Part shown: in pieces, positions 1-11,646 of the stretch
Layout: the number at the start of each line of letters is the position of its first letter
Position numbering within the stretch: position 1 is the first letter of the stretch
DNA from: Symsagittifera roscoffensis
Taxonomy: Eukaryota > Xenacoelomorpha > Acoela > Convolutidae
Assembly: GCF_963678635.1 (NCBI RefSeq)
Contig: NW_026971291.1
Location: forward strand, 1-64,000
Direction: 5' to 3'
Length of the DNA stretch: 64,000 nt
Translations under genes and position numbers: made by a program
Notes under the pieces: generated by a model
Seen by the model: only the letters and a program-made list of their open reading frames with translations
The model's database searches: none
Told to the model about the DNA's origin: nothing

Positions 1-456
1 GGCTCCGTCCTCGCCAGTTGCCTGGCGTGAATTCTCTGTTGGAGTGTGACGATTCTCCAGGTTGCTACTGCTCAAGAGCTCATCAAGCTTCCGCATCATA
101 AGGTCAGCTTTTGCATCTAACCTTTTCTCCAGTCTTGTCATCGTATGAGCAAAGGTATTGTTGTGATCGGTCAATAATCGCTTGATCTCTCTCGTCATCT
201 TAAAGTCTCTTTCTTGTGACTCCTTGGTTGCCAGCACCAATCTTTCCGCCAGGCATTGATCGGTGTTCCGAATCAGCTGGGCCTGATCACTTCTCGCTTC
301 TGACTTCACGTTGGTCAGTTCGTTTCTCAATCTTTCATGGCCTTTTTGAGCCCTTTCTTCAACTCGATCCATCCTCTTGGTCATATCGTGTCGCAGTTCT
401 CCAAGGCCTGTCATTACACCAGCAAACATATCACTGAAGTCGCTAGCCGTTCCCAT
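1..456 (-). CDS. coiled-coil, gag-like protein, C-terminal part, runs off the window
   Basis: An uninterrupted minus-strand frame runs from an ATG at 454-456 to the first base of the window (152 codons) with no stop, so it continues to the left. The product is very rich in Glu, Lys, Arg, Leu and Asp with Met/Leu spacing typical of a long coiled coil; stretches such as RMDRVEERAQKGHERL and MTRLEKRLDAKADLMMRKL show the heptad pattern. Base composition is clearly GC-richer than the AT-rich surroundings. The same frame continues upstream through TAA codons at 481-483 and 592-594, so this is more likely the tail of a decayed longer protein than a complete gene. A coiled coil next to a disordered charged region fits a retrotransposon Gag, but no capsid or zinc-knuckle motif is visible, so the assignment is inference. 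Confidence 0.5.
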   Translation of the reverse strand, partial: MGTASDFSDMFAGVMTGLGELRHDMTKRMDRVEERAQKGHERLRNELTNVKSEARSDQAQLIRNTDQCLAERLVLATKESQERDFKMTREIKRLLTDHNNTFAHTMTRLEKRLDAKADLMMRKLDELLSSSNLENRHTPTENSRQATGEDGA

Positions 457-480
457 CACTAGGGTAAGACCCAGGGACGA

Positions 481-1291
481 TTACGTTAGTTGAGGTTGCA
501 GCTTGGTACTCGACGATGCACCAGCCTTCTGAGTGCCCATCGACATCATCAGCCTGTTGTATGTCGATGATGCCCCCATCGTTATGTCATCTTACATTGG
601 TCTAGTTGGCGAGCCAGACAACGCTTTCTTGCTCTTCTCCTGTCTCGGGCTAGGTGTGAAGTCCATGTTCGAGTGCATCAGCCCCATACCGTCATATCCA
701 GACGACAATTCATCAGTTCGGAGCGACGTGTTGCGCTCATCGTACATCGTCTTGAAGCTTCTTTTCGCTTTTGAACTTGGTTGCTCTTCTCTTGGACTTA
801 TGCTCGACATCATCGCATTCTTGCCGTGCTTGACTAGAGAGGATTGTTTTTTTTTCTCCGACTATTGCTTTTGGTCTCTGATTTGAAGGTTACTCAAACA
901 ATAGCTTCTCTCGTACTCCGACCTCGGAACGCTCTGAGGTCTCTTGAGTTCCCTCGGTTTCTTCCCGCTCAAGTATCTAGCCAGGCTCTTCCAGGTCCTC
1001 GCGATGGTGGTGGTCGGGTCGGTTTAGTGTCTGATCCCCTTCCTCGAAGGGATCAGTTGGCGTCACGTTAGCCGCTCCGTTCTCGAAATCCCGCTCTTCA
1101 TCGCCAGCTCGATTCTTCTCACTTCTCAATTTCATTCCGCACACTGAAAGATCATTATGACCTTCGCTTGCTGCTTCACAAGCAAAAACATCCGTGATGC
1201 TACTAATCGAGGGTTGGCTACGCCGTGATTTGAACCTCCGCGTGCTTCCCGTGCTCAGCCTGGGAATTTTAATGCTTCTCCTAGCGAGTCT
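481..1291 (-). pseudogene. upstream part of the broken coiled-coil/gag-like reading frame
   Basis: Three coding-like pieces follow one another on the minus strand. 980-1291 is a 104-codon open stretch, Ser/Arg-rich then Glu/Asp-rich, ended by TAG at 977-979. A Glu/Arg-rich piece follows to a TAA near 895. A piece at about 592-858 includes an ATG at 813. The frame changes at a run of nine A (minus strand) at about 846-854, and the last piece joins the frame at 1-456 across TAA codons at 592-594 and 481-483. Continuous coding-like composition over 1.3 kb with stops of more than one type points to decay. Introns could explain some breaks, but I see no convincing GT..AG pairs. Function unknown. 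Confidence 0.4.
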
Positions 1292-1430
1292 CTACGCTGC
1301 ATGTCTCATGATAGAAAAATTCCTTTGATGGCAATGCACAAGCTTCAAAAAAATTTTTGGTAAAAAAAACATGCCTAAGCCTGCCCACTCAACTCCTTCA
1401 ATATCGAAATTTTGAATTCAACCCTCGATT
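1205..1430. repeat. 12-bp perfect inverted repeat pair
   Basis: AATCGAGGGTTG at 1205-1216 is matched by its exact reverse complement at 1419-1430, giving a 226-bp interval with matched ends. A related CCTCGATT word recurs near 1669. The left arm lies inside the decayed reading frame, so a small insertion or chance are both possible. No flanking target duplication is obvious. Confidence 0.3.
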
Positions 1431-1714
1431 AGAACACTCCTACTATTGACTAAAGCTACATAAAATTTTTAGTTTTTACTAATTCCACTCAATCACTTAG
1501 TATAACAGTATCACAAAATTTCACTCGTTCGATCTTTCGTTCAGTAACACTTTACCACTACAGTCGTATCAAATCATTGCTTCGTTTAAAATCAAACAAT
1601 AATCTATAAAAGAGCAGTAATGGTATCAGTAACAGATAAATAAAACTTAGTCTTAAGGAAAAGACTTCCCTCGATTGGAACACTCCAATAGAATGAAGCC
1701 CAGGACACTGTATT

Positions 1715-1997
1715 CTCAAGTGAGTGTGTCTTGTCTAATACACTCACTGTGGTCTTCTTTCGTTTCTCCAGCGATTGCCCGAGCTGTCCTACTACGTAGC
1801 TCGGGGCAACCTCTTGATCGAAAATATCTAGAGTCTAAGCAAAAGCTCTCCCACACCCGGAGAGTTCCAAGTGCACGAGAGTAGAGAACTTCTTTGTCTC
1901 CTCAAGTGAGTGTATCTTGTCTAATACACTCACTGAGGCCTTTGTGTTTGTGTCCCCAGATTGCAATAGCCTTCCTATTAAGTAGTTCAAGGCAACC
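1715..1997. repeat. two 97-bp direct repeats, each with a hairpin
   Basis: Copies at 1715-1811 and 1901-1997 have the same length, start with CTCAAGTGAGTGT and end with GGCAACC. Both contain the inverted arms AGTGAGTGT/ACACTCACT around a short loop. The first copy also has a second stem (GCCCGAGCT with AGCTCGGGGC) that is degraded in the second. The 186-bp spacing may mean a larger degraded tandem unit. No coding sense is seen. The stems could be RNA structure or terminal structure of a small element. Confidence 0.55.
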
Positions 1998-2179
1998 ACA
2001 GAACCAAAATCAGAATCAAAAAACATTTTTGTTAGGATACTTTTGATAAACAGGATTTAGAATTCAAAGTTAATCACGAACCTCCGGATCAACCGGGCCA
2101 CTTTTCCTCTAATATACACGACTCGTGAGTGGTCGACCTTCTATTTAGACCTTAAGAGGATATCTAAGGATGTTTAAAT

Positions 2180-2590
2180 TGTCCCGGAGGGTACCTCCAA
2201 GTTTCCACTAAGGAGGGTTGTTAAAGGGCTTAAGTCACTTCGGAGGGTTTTTAAGACACTTAATTTACTCCAGAGGGTTTTCTCGGAGGGCACCTTAAAC
2301 ACCTAAGTTGCTTCGGTGGGCCTCCCTAAATTCACTCAAGGAGTGTCAATAAGAGGCTCAAGTCACTCCGGAGGATCACTTCGGAGGGTTCCTTCAAAGT
2401 TTTAAGTTTTTCGAGTTTCGCTTAAGAGGGTCTCCAGCTAGTCTCAAAAATAGTCAAAAAAGCTAAATTCACTCTGTGGGGTTATTTTAATTGTCTCGGA
2501 GTGTTGCGTGAAACAATTCTGCTAAGATGGGTTGCTAAGGGGCTATGCTGACTCCGGAGGGTTGCTTCGGATGGTTCCCCAAAAATCAAG
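2180..2590. repeat. degenerate repeats around a CTCCGGAGGGTT word
   Basis: About a dozen variants of CTCCGGAGGGTT / CTTCGGAGGGTT occur in roughly 400 bp, spaced irregularly at about 20-45 bp and separated by AAGTC/AAGG-type words. This looks like an old, much diverged minisatellite. No open frame of note crosses it. Confidence 0.5.
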
Positions 2591-2599
2591 AAAACAGAA

Positions 2600-5140
2600 C
2601 ATTTCACCGCTGTAAAGCCTCCGATTGCAGTCTAATTTAGTTAAAACTAGGTTGGCTGACTCGGTCAACCTCCCCAGTAGGATGAAAAGGTAATTTTAAA
2701 AAAAATTCTGCTGCTCGGAAGTTCCGTAAAATTTGGACCCTTCGAACTAAAAAAATTTGAAAAAAAAACGTTCCTGAAATTATCAACCCAATAACGGTTG
2801 CGGTCCAGGAAAGTAATCAAAAACGTCGACTTGTGGTACTAAAATTATTCCGATCAGTTGGCTAGTCTTTGAGAAATCACTAAAAACATGTTCGTTAAGT
2901 TGGCCTTTTTTCACCACCCTTATAGGTTCTCAGAGACTTTTCTGGCAATTCTCACTGAAAGTGCCTGAAAATGCTTCAAACGAGCGTAGTAGCCCTGTAC
3001 GGCACTGGAGAAAAGCAAAAATGCGGGTCAAAACTGATTTGAAAACTAGAAATTGGCCAAAAACCATAAAATTTGGACCAATTCCTTCCTTTTCCAAGCT
3101 TTAAGTCTCTAGCTTTATCCCCGTAGCTATTTGGAGGGTTATTAAAAAATCGCCCCAGCAAACCGGCTTTAATCACTCTAACTCTAAAAACTCAAAAACT
3201 CGAAATTTCAAAATTGACAATTTTTTATTTTCGTCAACTTCTACTAAGTCTTTTTCCGCGTGGTTTCTTCAGTTGGGGGATCGATCTACGTAGTAGATCA
3301 CTGCGCAGAAACTTTTTTGTTGCTCGGAAAAACTCGGATATCCAATTTTCTGGGGTTAAGAGTTTGGTCGAAAATCAGTTTTTTTCGACAACGCTGGGGT
3401 GTTTCTCGGGTCTAAATGGGAGATAATTAATATATAATTAGGATATTAACCTACTTGTAGTCGTTAATCAAATTTACTATGGCCTCGTTTGCACCGAGGT
3501 ATCCGAATTAAAACCCTTAGCTCGGAATTTCTCAAGCGATTGATGGTGCTCTTAATGAACTAGTACCCGAACGATACTAAAAGTGTATCAATGTTACCCA
3601 ACATTCAATGTGGATGTTGTTCCTGAAGCCCTCTGATGACTCTGGAACACGTCTGTCGATTTGCCACTCTACCCTCAGGTCACCAGCAAATTTATCATTA
3701 ACGTGCTTAAGTGCTCAAACAACACTCAAGGGCGGGTACCTTGACCAATATCAAAACACTCGATCTTTCGATCAAAAATGATACAAACCAATCTGAAACA
3801 ACAACATTAGGAAGGTCAGGTCACATCCCGTCCCGAAATAATAAACAAAATGTCATTTTATGATTTTTACTGTTTTTGGTCTTATTTGGATTTTTCATCG
3901 TTTTTTGTACTTTACTATTTTCAAGTAAATTTGGTTTTGGTTTTTTCTTAGTTATACACTACTTTTGCTCGGTTTTACGCTTTCTTTTTGATTGTTTTTG
4001 GTCCCAGGGCCTTGGGATAAGCGCGTTCATGACGTCCCACCGTACCCTCCGGCCCCCGGAATTTTTGGTCGTAACTAAGTTAAAAAACTAAATAGTACCA
4101 TGCAGAGGGTCGGACAATACAATACCGGACAATAAGGCTTCTAACTCGGGCATACGCCCGGAGCGGAGGGTTCGTCTCTGAAACGTTTGCTGATCATGAT
4201 GGTCTTATGCCTTTGTCAGGCCCACCCAGGAGCGCCATAAAAACGTCTATGTAACATTCACCCAAACACTACATAGTAACGGAAAATAGAAAAGGCACCT
4301 ATTGACGACTGACCGGCGTCAGTTACCTAATTTGTACCCGTTTTTCACCGTCTCGACCTAGCCAGTTGAATTTCTGGTGTTTTTAGGTCTAAGTAAAAGT
4401 TACCTTTTTTAGGCCGTCAGTCAAACGACTTTTGATCAGCCTTCGATTGCATGCGAAGACAACCACATAGCTGGGTCTCGGATCCCCAGACTACGTGATT
4501 GCTACTAAAAACACGGCTTGAATATCCTGTTTCACTATGTTTTCAGTGACAGTTATATACTAAATTCACTGAAGAGGGATTGACTTTTCCTCTTCCTAGC
4601 TACTCATGCTCTGAAATATCAAACAATGCTGGGGTTAATTCAAATGTTCAGTGCAATAAAGTAGCTAAAAATATGCGTCTATCAGTCTCTCAATATTTAT
4701 CAGTCTCCGGTTACCGGGCCTCTAGTTCTGTTCTTCTCTGGAAAAAACGTCGTTGTTTCCTCAATTTCGTGGCGCGGGGGGGTACTGTTCCGCTCCGGAT
4801 GCTCACTGAAGTCTCTTTTCATGAGATATCTTTCTGCTAAGTGTCTTATCGAGTCCTGTTACCAAGATAAGACATCTCGTTATTCTCGTAATTTTCGTTG
4901 ACCGTTTTTGGATCTGTATCTCCGGTTGTGTGCTTTCGTTCGTATTACTATCGTAAAATTGGCCGTTTCTGCATATCTCAGAAATAGACCGCTCAGAATC
5001 GAAGGTTTGAAAAATAAAAATTGCAGAACGGTCTGACCCTTCTTTTTACTAATAAATGATCTTTAGGGCCTCTATCGCTGTTTTTCTAGCGCCAGAGCAA
5101 GTTTGACTGTGGCAATCCGGGGGAACGGCACAACACTTGA
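2600..5140. other. unassigned AT-rich sequence
   Basis: No exon, RNA gene or recognisable mobile element was found. Minor structures are a perfect palindrome-like stem GATCTAC/GTAGATC at 3283-3299 and a small stem CGGGC..GCCCG near 4147-4160. The short open frames here have no domain character and no supporting splice signals. Confidence 0.4.
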
Positions 5141-6530
5141 GATAATCAGGGTCGATCGCTGTCGACAGAGTCGACAGATGAGCCCAACAGGGTCAATCAG
5201 AGTCGACAAAATCAAGACTTAAGCCAATCATGTTCAATCACAGTCGACAAATTCGACACATGAGCCAATCACGATCGATAACAGTCGACAGAGTCAGCAC
5301 ATGAGCCGATCAGTGTCAATCACAATCGACAGATTTGACACATGAGAGATTCAAGGTCGATTGCAGTCAACAGATTTAACCATGGGGAAAAAAAGGTCAA
5401 CAGGGTCACTTTTAGTCGACAGAGTTGACACAAGAGAGTTTCATGGTCGATTGCCGTCGACAGCGTCGACTCATGAGCCGAGCAGTGTCGATTACAGCAA
5501 ACAGACTTGACAAAAGAGAGGATCAAGGTCATCTCGGTCAACAGAGTCGCCACTTGAGCCGAATAAGATCAATCACAATCGACCAATTCGACGCAAGAGA
5601 CAATCAAGTTCAACCACAGTCGACAAACCGACATATGTGCCAATCAGATCGATCACAGTCGACAAATTTGTGGCATGAGCCAATCAGTTCGATAACAGAC
5701 AACAGAGTCGCTACATGAGCTGATCAGTGTCGATCACAGTCGACAGAGTCAACTCATGAGAGATTTACGGTCGGTTGCAGCCGACAGAGTCAACATATCA
5801 GCCGAACAGGGTCGATCACATTCAGTAGAGTCGACACATGAGAAAGTCAGTCGACAAATTCGACAAACAGTCGACAAAAAGTTGACACAGTCGACAAATT
5901 CGACACTTGTGCCAATCAAGATCGATCACAGTCAGTCGACACAGTAGGCACATGAGTTGATCAGTGTCAATCACAGGCGACGGAGTCGACACATCAGAGG
6001 TTCGACGCCGATTGCAGTCAACAGAGTCGACACTTGAGCCAAACATGGTCAATCACAGTCAGTGGAGTCGACACATGAGATAATTGGGGTCGATCGCAGT
6101 CGTCAGAGTCGACAGATGAGCCAAACAGTATCGACCACAGTCGACACTTTCGACACTTGTGCCAATCAGCATCGATCACAGTCGACAGAGTCGGCACATG
6201 AGTTGATCAGTGTCAATCACAGTGGATGTGTCAATCATCAGTGTCAATCATCAGTGTCAATCACAGAGGTTCGACGTCGACTGCAGTCATCAGAGTCGAC
6301 ACATGAACCGAACAGGGTCAATCACAGCCAGTAGATATCACACATGAGCCAAACAGGGTCTATCACAGTCGACAAAATCTACACTTAAGCCAATCAAGAT
6401 CAATCACAGTCGACAAATTCGATACATGTGCCAATCACGATTACTCACAGTCGACAGTTTTGACACATGAGTCAATCACGTTCGATAAAAGTCGACAGAT
6501 TCAAAACATAAGCCAATCAGGGTCGCTCAA
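5141..6530. repeat. minisatellite of about 41-bp units rich in GTCGAC
   Basis: Roughly 33 degenerate head-to-tail units. Each contains GTCGATCACAGTCGACAGAG-like sequence followed by TCGACACATGAGCC-AATCA, with spacing of 40-42 bp measured between successive units (for example near 5149, 5190, 5232, 5273, 5314, 5356). Units differ by substitutions and small indels, and a 15-bp sub-repeat (GTGTCAATCATCA) occurs at about 6226-6265. Few stops occur in several frames, so short open frames appear on both strands; they are by-products of the repeat. GTCGAC (the SalI site) is repeated many times. Confidence 0.9.
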
Positions 6531-6699
6531 TTCCGTTCGCTTATTTCCGTGCTTTCTATGCAAAAAAGGAGTTAGCAATCAAAAAATCAGAATCTGGTCA
6601 ATTTTAAATTGACTGGGACACAAAGTTTTATCACGACACGAAAGAATGATAGACCTTTTTTCAGAACAAAAATGCAGAACCCCGAGTCAGTTGAAAGAA

Positions 6700-7260
6700 A
6701 ATGGCTCAATTAATTGAACAAGACTGCTCGTATTAAGGCGAAGCCCTGATTGTTCCGACTGCCTTTTCAGGATTATGGAGCAGTAAATACATTAAAATGT
6801 TAAATGAAATAAAAATAAATGAACCATTTTTTTTTCTAAAACTTGAAATTTTTACAAAAATTCTCTCCCCACACGTCTTATAAAGTACAAAAGGATAGAT
6901 TTCGCTCCTTGTAACAAATGAATTATGGCAAGTAAGCTTCTTTTAACCAATTTGGAACGGTTTCTAGGACGGATTAAATCTCCTCTTACGCGTTAATAGC
7001 GCAAAATGTATCGCGCGTTAATTGTCCCAATTTGGCCAAAATGGCATACTTTAAACCACCGTAACTTTACAAAAATTGATCACAGGTGGAAAATTTTTTC
7101 AAATTTCAGCTCAGGGCATCAATACCTTTCGAATGATATAAAAAAGTCCTGTCAAAAATGGCTAGTTAAAAAGTCGAAATTTGTCAGAAGAAAAAACCCA
7201 CCCCTTGCACAAAGATTCCGTCACTTTTGTATCGAAAGTCCGCACAATTACGATTAAAAA
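6700..7260. repeat. dispersed repeat, copy 1 of a diverged pair
   Basis: Begins with ACAAGACTGCTCGTA at about 6719, also present in copy 2 near 7768, followed by matching blocks: an AAG-CCTGA-TGTTCCGA segment, a CGCGCG/CGCGCA segment, and a long T-to-A-rich part containing GATATAAAAAAG-type sequence and an AAAAAACCCACCCC-like end. The similarity is collinear with indels and is too weak for a clean boundary. The open frame at 7006-7257 has no recognisable domain and probably reflects AT-rich repeat sequence. Confidence 0.45.
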
Positions 7261-7744
7261 ACATGGTGATTTTCAATTGAAGAAACCTTTTTTTCATGAA
7301 ATGAATTTTAAAATTTGACAAAAACTGAGAAATCCAGATCTAAACTGATTTCAAGCCCCCAAAATTTCAAACTTCAAACTTAATTTAAGGTAGTCAACAA
7401 ATATGATACTCATTTACTATGACTAACTTAGACATCAAAGTCAATGAGATCGGGAAATATCCAGCAAATTTGATCAGTGTTCGCCAAAGTCAACCAGAGT
7501 AAGTCCCAGATGACAAAGGTTGAACAGAGTCAACCAAGTTCAAACTATACGGTCGATACGGTTCACCATCTCAGCCTGTAGCGTTATTGATTTTTTCTCA
7601 TAACTTAGAGGAACCGTTTTAAAACCTTTTTTTAGAGACGGCAGTGTTTTATTATGTTTTACAGTAAATTGATATTTTGAACTTTGCTATCAATAACTTT
7701 CTATCAATGTATTCTCATGTGAATCTTGAATAGGATTTGTTTTG

Positions 7745-8250
7745 TTTACAATTATTAAACGTAACAAGACTGCTCGTAAAGCAGGGCAAAGTCCTGAATG
7801 TTCCGATTTTGCCTTAGTTCATATCAAAAAATTTTTGTGACGAGAAAATATTGAAAGCCTATACATTTTGGACAATATCAAAGTGTAAAATTTTGGTCGT
7901 ACAAAATTAATACGACAACCAAGTAGCTAGCCTCAAATTAATTAGGAACGATTTTGTTGTCTGGCATAATTCACCACGCATACGTAATTCGTGGTACAAC
8001 CTCAGTATGATTGATAAACATTTTAAAGCGCGCATAACTTAGTCCAGAACATGGCAAGTTTGGCAATTTTCAAACCATCAGGATTTTATCAAAAATATTT
8101 GGAGGTGAAATCTCTTTTTAACTTTGAACTCAGGAAGTCAGTATCTTCGATGGCGGATGAAAAAAAATTGATGAAAAATGACTGGATAAAAAACACACCG
8201 AGCATAAATATTCCGTGTTCTTCGAAAGTTGGAACAAAAACAAAATTGAA
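7745..8250. repeat. dispersed repeat, copy 2 of a diverged pair
   Basis: Collinear with 6700-7260 in the same orientation. It shares ACAAGACTGCTCGTA, then a GCAAAGTCCTGAATGTTCCG block, and farther on a segment beginning AAAGCGCGCATAAC. It could be one old element family, or a tandem duplication of about 1.05 kb followed by divergence. No terminal repeats or coding sequence were recognised. Confidence 0.45.
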
Positions 8251-8528
8251 TGATATGTTTTTTGAATAAACTTTTGATCTACTGATAGCTTTTCTCATCC
8301 AATTTGAAATGAGCTATTTACAGCAAATAGCTTAAGTACATGATCTCATTTTAGGTCTCAAGATTTCAGTGACTAATCTATAAATAAATTTGTTAATTTC
8401 ATGAAATAAATTTGAAATTTTTAAAATTTTTTTAGAATAGTTTATGTCTGAAATTAGTTCCAATCAGTCTTTTGTTGTTATTTCATATTCTTCTATAGAT
8501 GTTTTTTCTAGTCTTCGTTTTCCTCCTT

Positions 8529-8875
8529 TCAGCCGACACGAATCATTCTCATCTCACTGGATGAAAGCACTATCCAATCTTCACCAGTGATATCAGAATA
8601 TACCATTTGTCGATAGTGCAGTCCTCCGGAAGTGCCCACTCTTCCATTCAGATTTACATAATAACATCTTTTAAACCACCAACCGCCTCCATTATACGCG
8701 TCAGAACAGTTTACATTTTCATGTTCGTCTTGATCTCTGTCTTTCGTTGTGAAAGCCCCTCCGTTGACGTAATCAAGGCCAGAACCTGTTACAGTGCTGT
8801 TGGCCATATTCTCACTCTTTGCCACCATTGTGCCAAAAGATATTTTGTAAAAGGGAGCGGGTTGGATCTTGAAGT
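8529..8875 (-). CDS. fibrinogen-related membrane protein, last exon (C-terminal half of the fibrinogen domain)
   Basis: Last coding exon of the gene. It starts after an acceptor (TTCTAG then AC) at 8875 and ends at the stop at 8529-8531. The first two bases complete a codon with the single base left by exon 11647-11869, giving Asp before FKIQPAPFYKISFG. The product has hallmarks of a fibrinogen C-terminal domain: an FTTKDRDQDEHENVNC calcium-loop/first-cysteine segment, GGGWWFKRC with the second cysteine of the conserved pair, a YVNLNG strand, and a terminal SSSEMRMIRV-like strand close to the usual end of the family. In known members this half carries the Ca2+ site and a ligand pocket for acetylated or sugar ligands. 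No AATAAA was seen just downstream on this strand. Confidence 0.85.
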
Positions 8876-11646
8876 CTAGAACAGAGCAAATTTATCCTCT
8901 TTGAATTACGCCTAAGTTATTTTGACCCAAAAATTCACAAATGAGCTTTGTTGCAAGACATCAAAACAAGATTGCTCCTATCAGGCAACCCCGGTACTTT
9001 CTGGCTCGCCTTCAAAATATCTGAAGATTTCTCTACCATATGTTCGAATGTCAAGACTATTTGACAAAATTATCTTGGGAGGGGATCTTTTTCTTGTACT
9101 GTTTTGAAATATCCGTTTTTGGTGACGGACCCTAAAGATTTTCTGAAGACGCCTTCGGCGCAAATATATACAAAAATTGAGGGAGGAGCTCGTGCCAAAA
9201 AAACGCGATTTTTTTTATCATAATCTTCATCCAAAAGTGCCCAAAAACTCCTTTTTTGGCCTGTATTTTTTTAAATATATTGCCTGCAGCGCAAAAATTT
9301 CGGCCGAAACAGAGAAAAACAGTATAAATTTTTAGAAAAGCCGCCCTCGAGAAAATTCTAGCTCCTCCCCTGTCCTCAACTCAAAATCTTTTGATTTGAG
9401 AAGTAAGATACAATGTTTTTTTTTTATATAAGACATCAATATCTGTTAAGACATCGGCAAGACATCAATATCTTTGAAACTGAAAAAAGTTTGTGTCGCA
9501 AATGCTCGTTGAAAAATTTTAACTTGTTTGGAGGAAAAACATAGGTAGAAGCAAAGATTTCCCTGACAGAGGTTTTTTGTTAAAACTTTTTCCAAAAATT
9601 ATTTTCTTTTCCATAGTCTTTTTGTTAATTTTTTGTCCCGACTTTCAACAAAAGATAAAAATATGTGAGCTTGGTGTGGATTTTTCTTCAGACTAATTTT
9701 GGTTTTAAACAGCAGTCCCGCTGCTTTCAGATTTTTCATATGTGGAAGAAAATATGGCTAGGATTTTTCCGTCCATTAGGAATTTTGATTTTTTTAATTT
9801 AACTTTTTTTTCAAATTTTTTGATTTGTGGTCGTAGCCGAATACAAGTGACAAAATCATTGGTTTACTCAAAATTAACTTCACCACGGGTTTGACCGTCT
9901 TGCAATTCCAATGCATTGGAAACGACCTGAATTGTATTCAAGCTGTCTTACACATATAAAATGATGACAGTATCGAACTTTTAAAATTCGACAACAATTT
10001 CAAAAATTGTTTTAAGAAATTAACTTATATTATTAAACCGGCAATGATCAATCAACCAGAAAAATGTCATACAAAAAAAATAAGCGTTTTCTATGTTTTT
10101 GAGAAAATTTTTCCGCGGAAACTTAAAAAATTCAAGTTTTCCGTATCAATGACTACGTTAAGCGCACTACTTTTGGTTTTTTTTGGGTTTTTTTTGAAAA
10201 TAAAATTTTTTCAAAATTCAATGACCCCAATAACAATATGAAATTTGTATGACTAGTTTCTTCCATAAATTTAGTTTCCGGAATTGTATGATCAGCTTTT
10301 TGGGTCTTTGGAGCTCAACCTGGGGTGAGAAGATTCTGAAAGACTTTTACAAATTAAATCAGTTTTCTGACCCAGGCTGAAAAACATTACTGCCTTGAAA
10401 TCTATCGCTTAAAAGTTAATCCATTTGCAGTTTTTTTGAAACAAATTTTTAGTGTTTGAAGATTGTTTTTTTGTTAAATACGGATAACATCCTCTATAAA
10501 ATTAGGCTTACGCACCCAATGATTATTAGGTCTTTCAAGTAAAATGGCACATTTTTGTTTGGCTTTTTAATGAGTCAATTTTTCACCCATAAACTGGACG
10601 TTTTAATCGCTATTTGGCCAAATTTGGCAATTTTTAAACGTTTGTTGTCCGGATATCAATTTTTAGAAAAATCGAGAGTCAGAAATTGATATAATGGCAA
10701 ATTTGGGCTAATTATCGCGCGATTTAACTTTTACTTTGCGATGATTCTCGACGCTGTAAAAATCTAGCAATTAAATTTTTTCACAAAAGACTGAGTCACA
10801 AAAAAAAGACTTCAATTTAACGTGAGAGAATCCAAGCGAGTTTTCATAAGCAACTTGGACTTTTACGATAGAAAACACAATCAACTTCATCGCCCAAAAA
10901 AGATTTTCGTAGGATGGCAAATTCTATCAAAAATGAAACAAGACTGAGCTTAAGTATGTTTTGTTGAAACTAGAGCAAAATTTTTTCACTTAAAGAGAGC
11001 TTCAGAGAGCCAGAGCCACTCGAGAAATTTTTTTGTCTCTGTATAAATTTGCAAATCTAAGGCCCTTGAGTAAAAGGAGACTTGTGCGAAGTTTTGTTGA
11101 ACATAGTTTTCAATACCAACGCTCTAGGCAGTATTTTTGTCACGCAAAAGAAGATATAGAGAAAAAAATCAATTTAGAAAAATTTATGTTTGGTTCAGCG
11201 AATTATCAAGTAGTTTATATAGTTTATAATTAAAGTTTCTTTTCATGTCAAACATCACGAAAACTCAATTGAAAAGCTTACATTATTTTTTAACTTTCAA
11301 AATTCTCTTTTTTTTGATAGTCTAGAAAATCCGAAAATTATCTGAACAAAATCTGTAGTAAATGAGTATAAAAAAGTGAATAAAACGCGATTGATATATC
11401 CGTACAAAAATAAATTTCAACAAAATTTAGCACAAATTGGACTTAAATCAAAATGAATTCGAAAAAAAATGGTTTTTGTATTTGTTTTTTGGATCAAAAT
11501 AAATCAGTTTTAAGTTGATTTAAAACAATTTTTCTTCAGACTTTGCTATGTTATCTGATTGAAATTGATTGCAAACCATTTCTTGTCAACACGAGTGAGT
11601 TGAGTTGGTTTTTCTTTCGAACCGTTGTTTTCAACAACTTGATTAC
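8876..11646 (-). other. intron of the fibrinogen-related gene (2.77 kb)
   Basis: Bounded by a GTAATC donor (11646 downward) and a TTCTAG acceptor (8876-8880) on the minus strand; the phase (1) matches on both sides. It contains one copy of the dispersed repeat family (9112-9375), a short duplicated word (AGACATCAATATCT near 9429 and 9459) and otherwise AT-rich sequence with no further exon that I can support. Confidence 0.7.
9112..9375 (+). repeat. dispersed repeat family, copy A
   Basis: Starts near TTTTTGGTGACGGACCCTAA and ends near CTAGCTCCTCCCCTG. Shared landmarks are a GGCGC box, a GAGGG-GGAGC-CG-GCCAA box, AAAAGTGCC, a TTTGGCCTGTATTTTTT run, TTGCCTGC-GCGCAAAA, and a GAAAATTCTAGCTCCTC end. 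The same order occurs at 12196-12515 and 14175-14450, and reversed at 14525-14640 and 19690-19905. The family is non-coding, about 260-320 bp long, and lies in introns and intergenic DNA. It resembles a non-autonomous element, but no clear terminal repeats are visible. Confidence 0.7.

Noticed and set aside
5320-6334. Several short proteins on both strands in the GTCGAC repeat
   Set aside because: They track the minisatellite in all directions, the unit length varies and no frame is preferred.
5141-6530. CRISPR array
   Set aside because: Units are degenerate with no unique spacers and there are no cas genes; the DNA is eukaryotic.
7006-7257. 83-codon plus-strand ORF
   Set aside because: It lies in the dispersed repeat pair, has no domain and its frame is not kept in the second copy.
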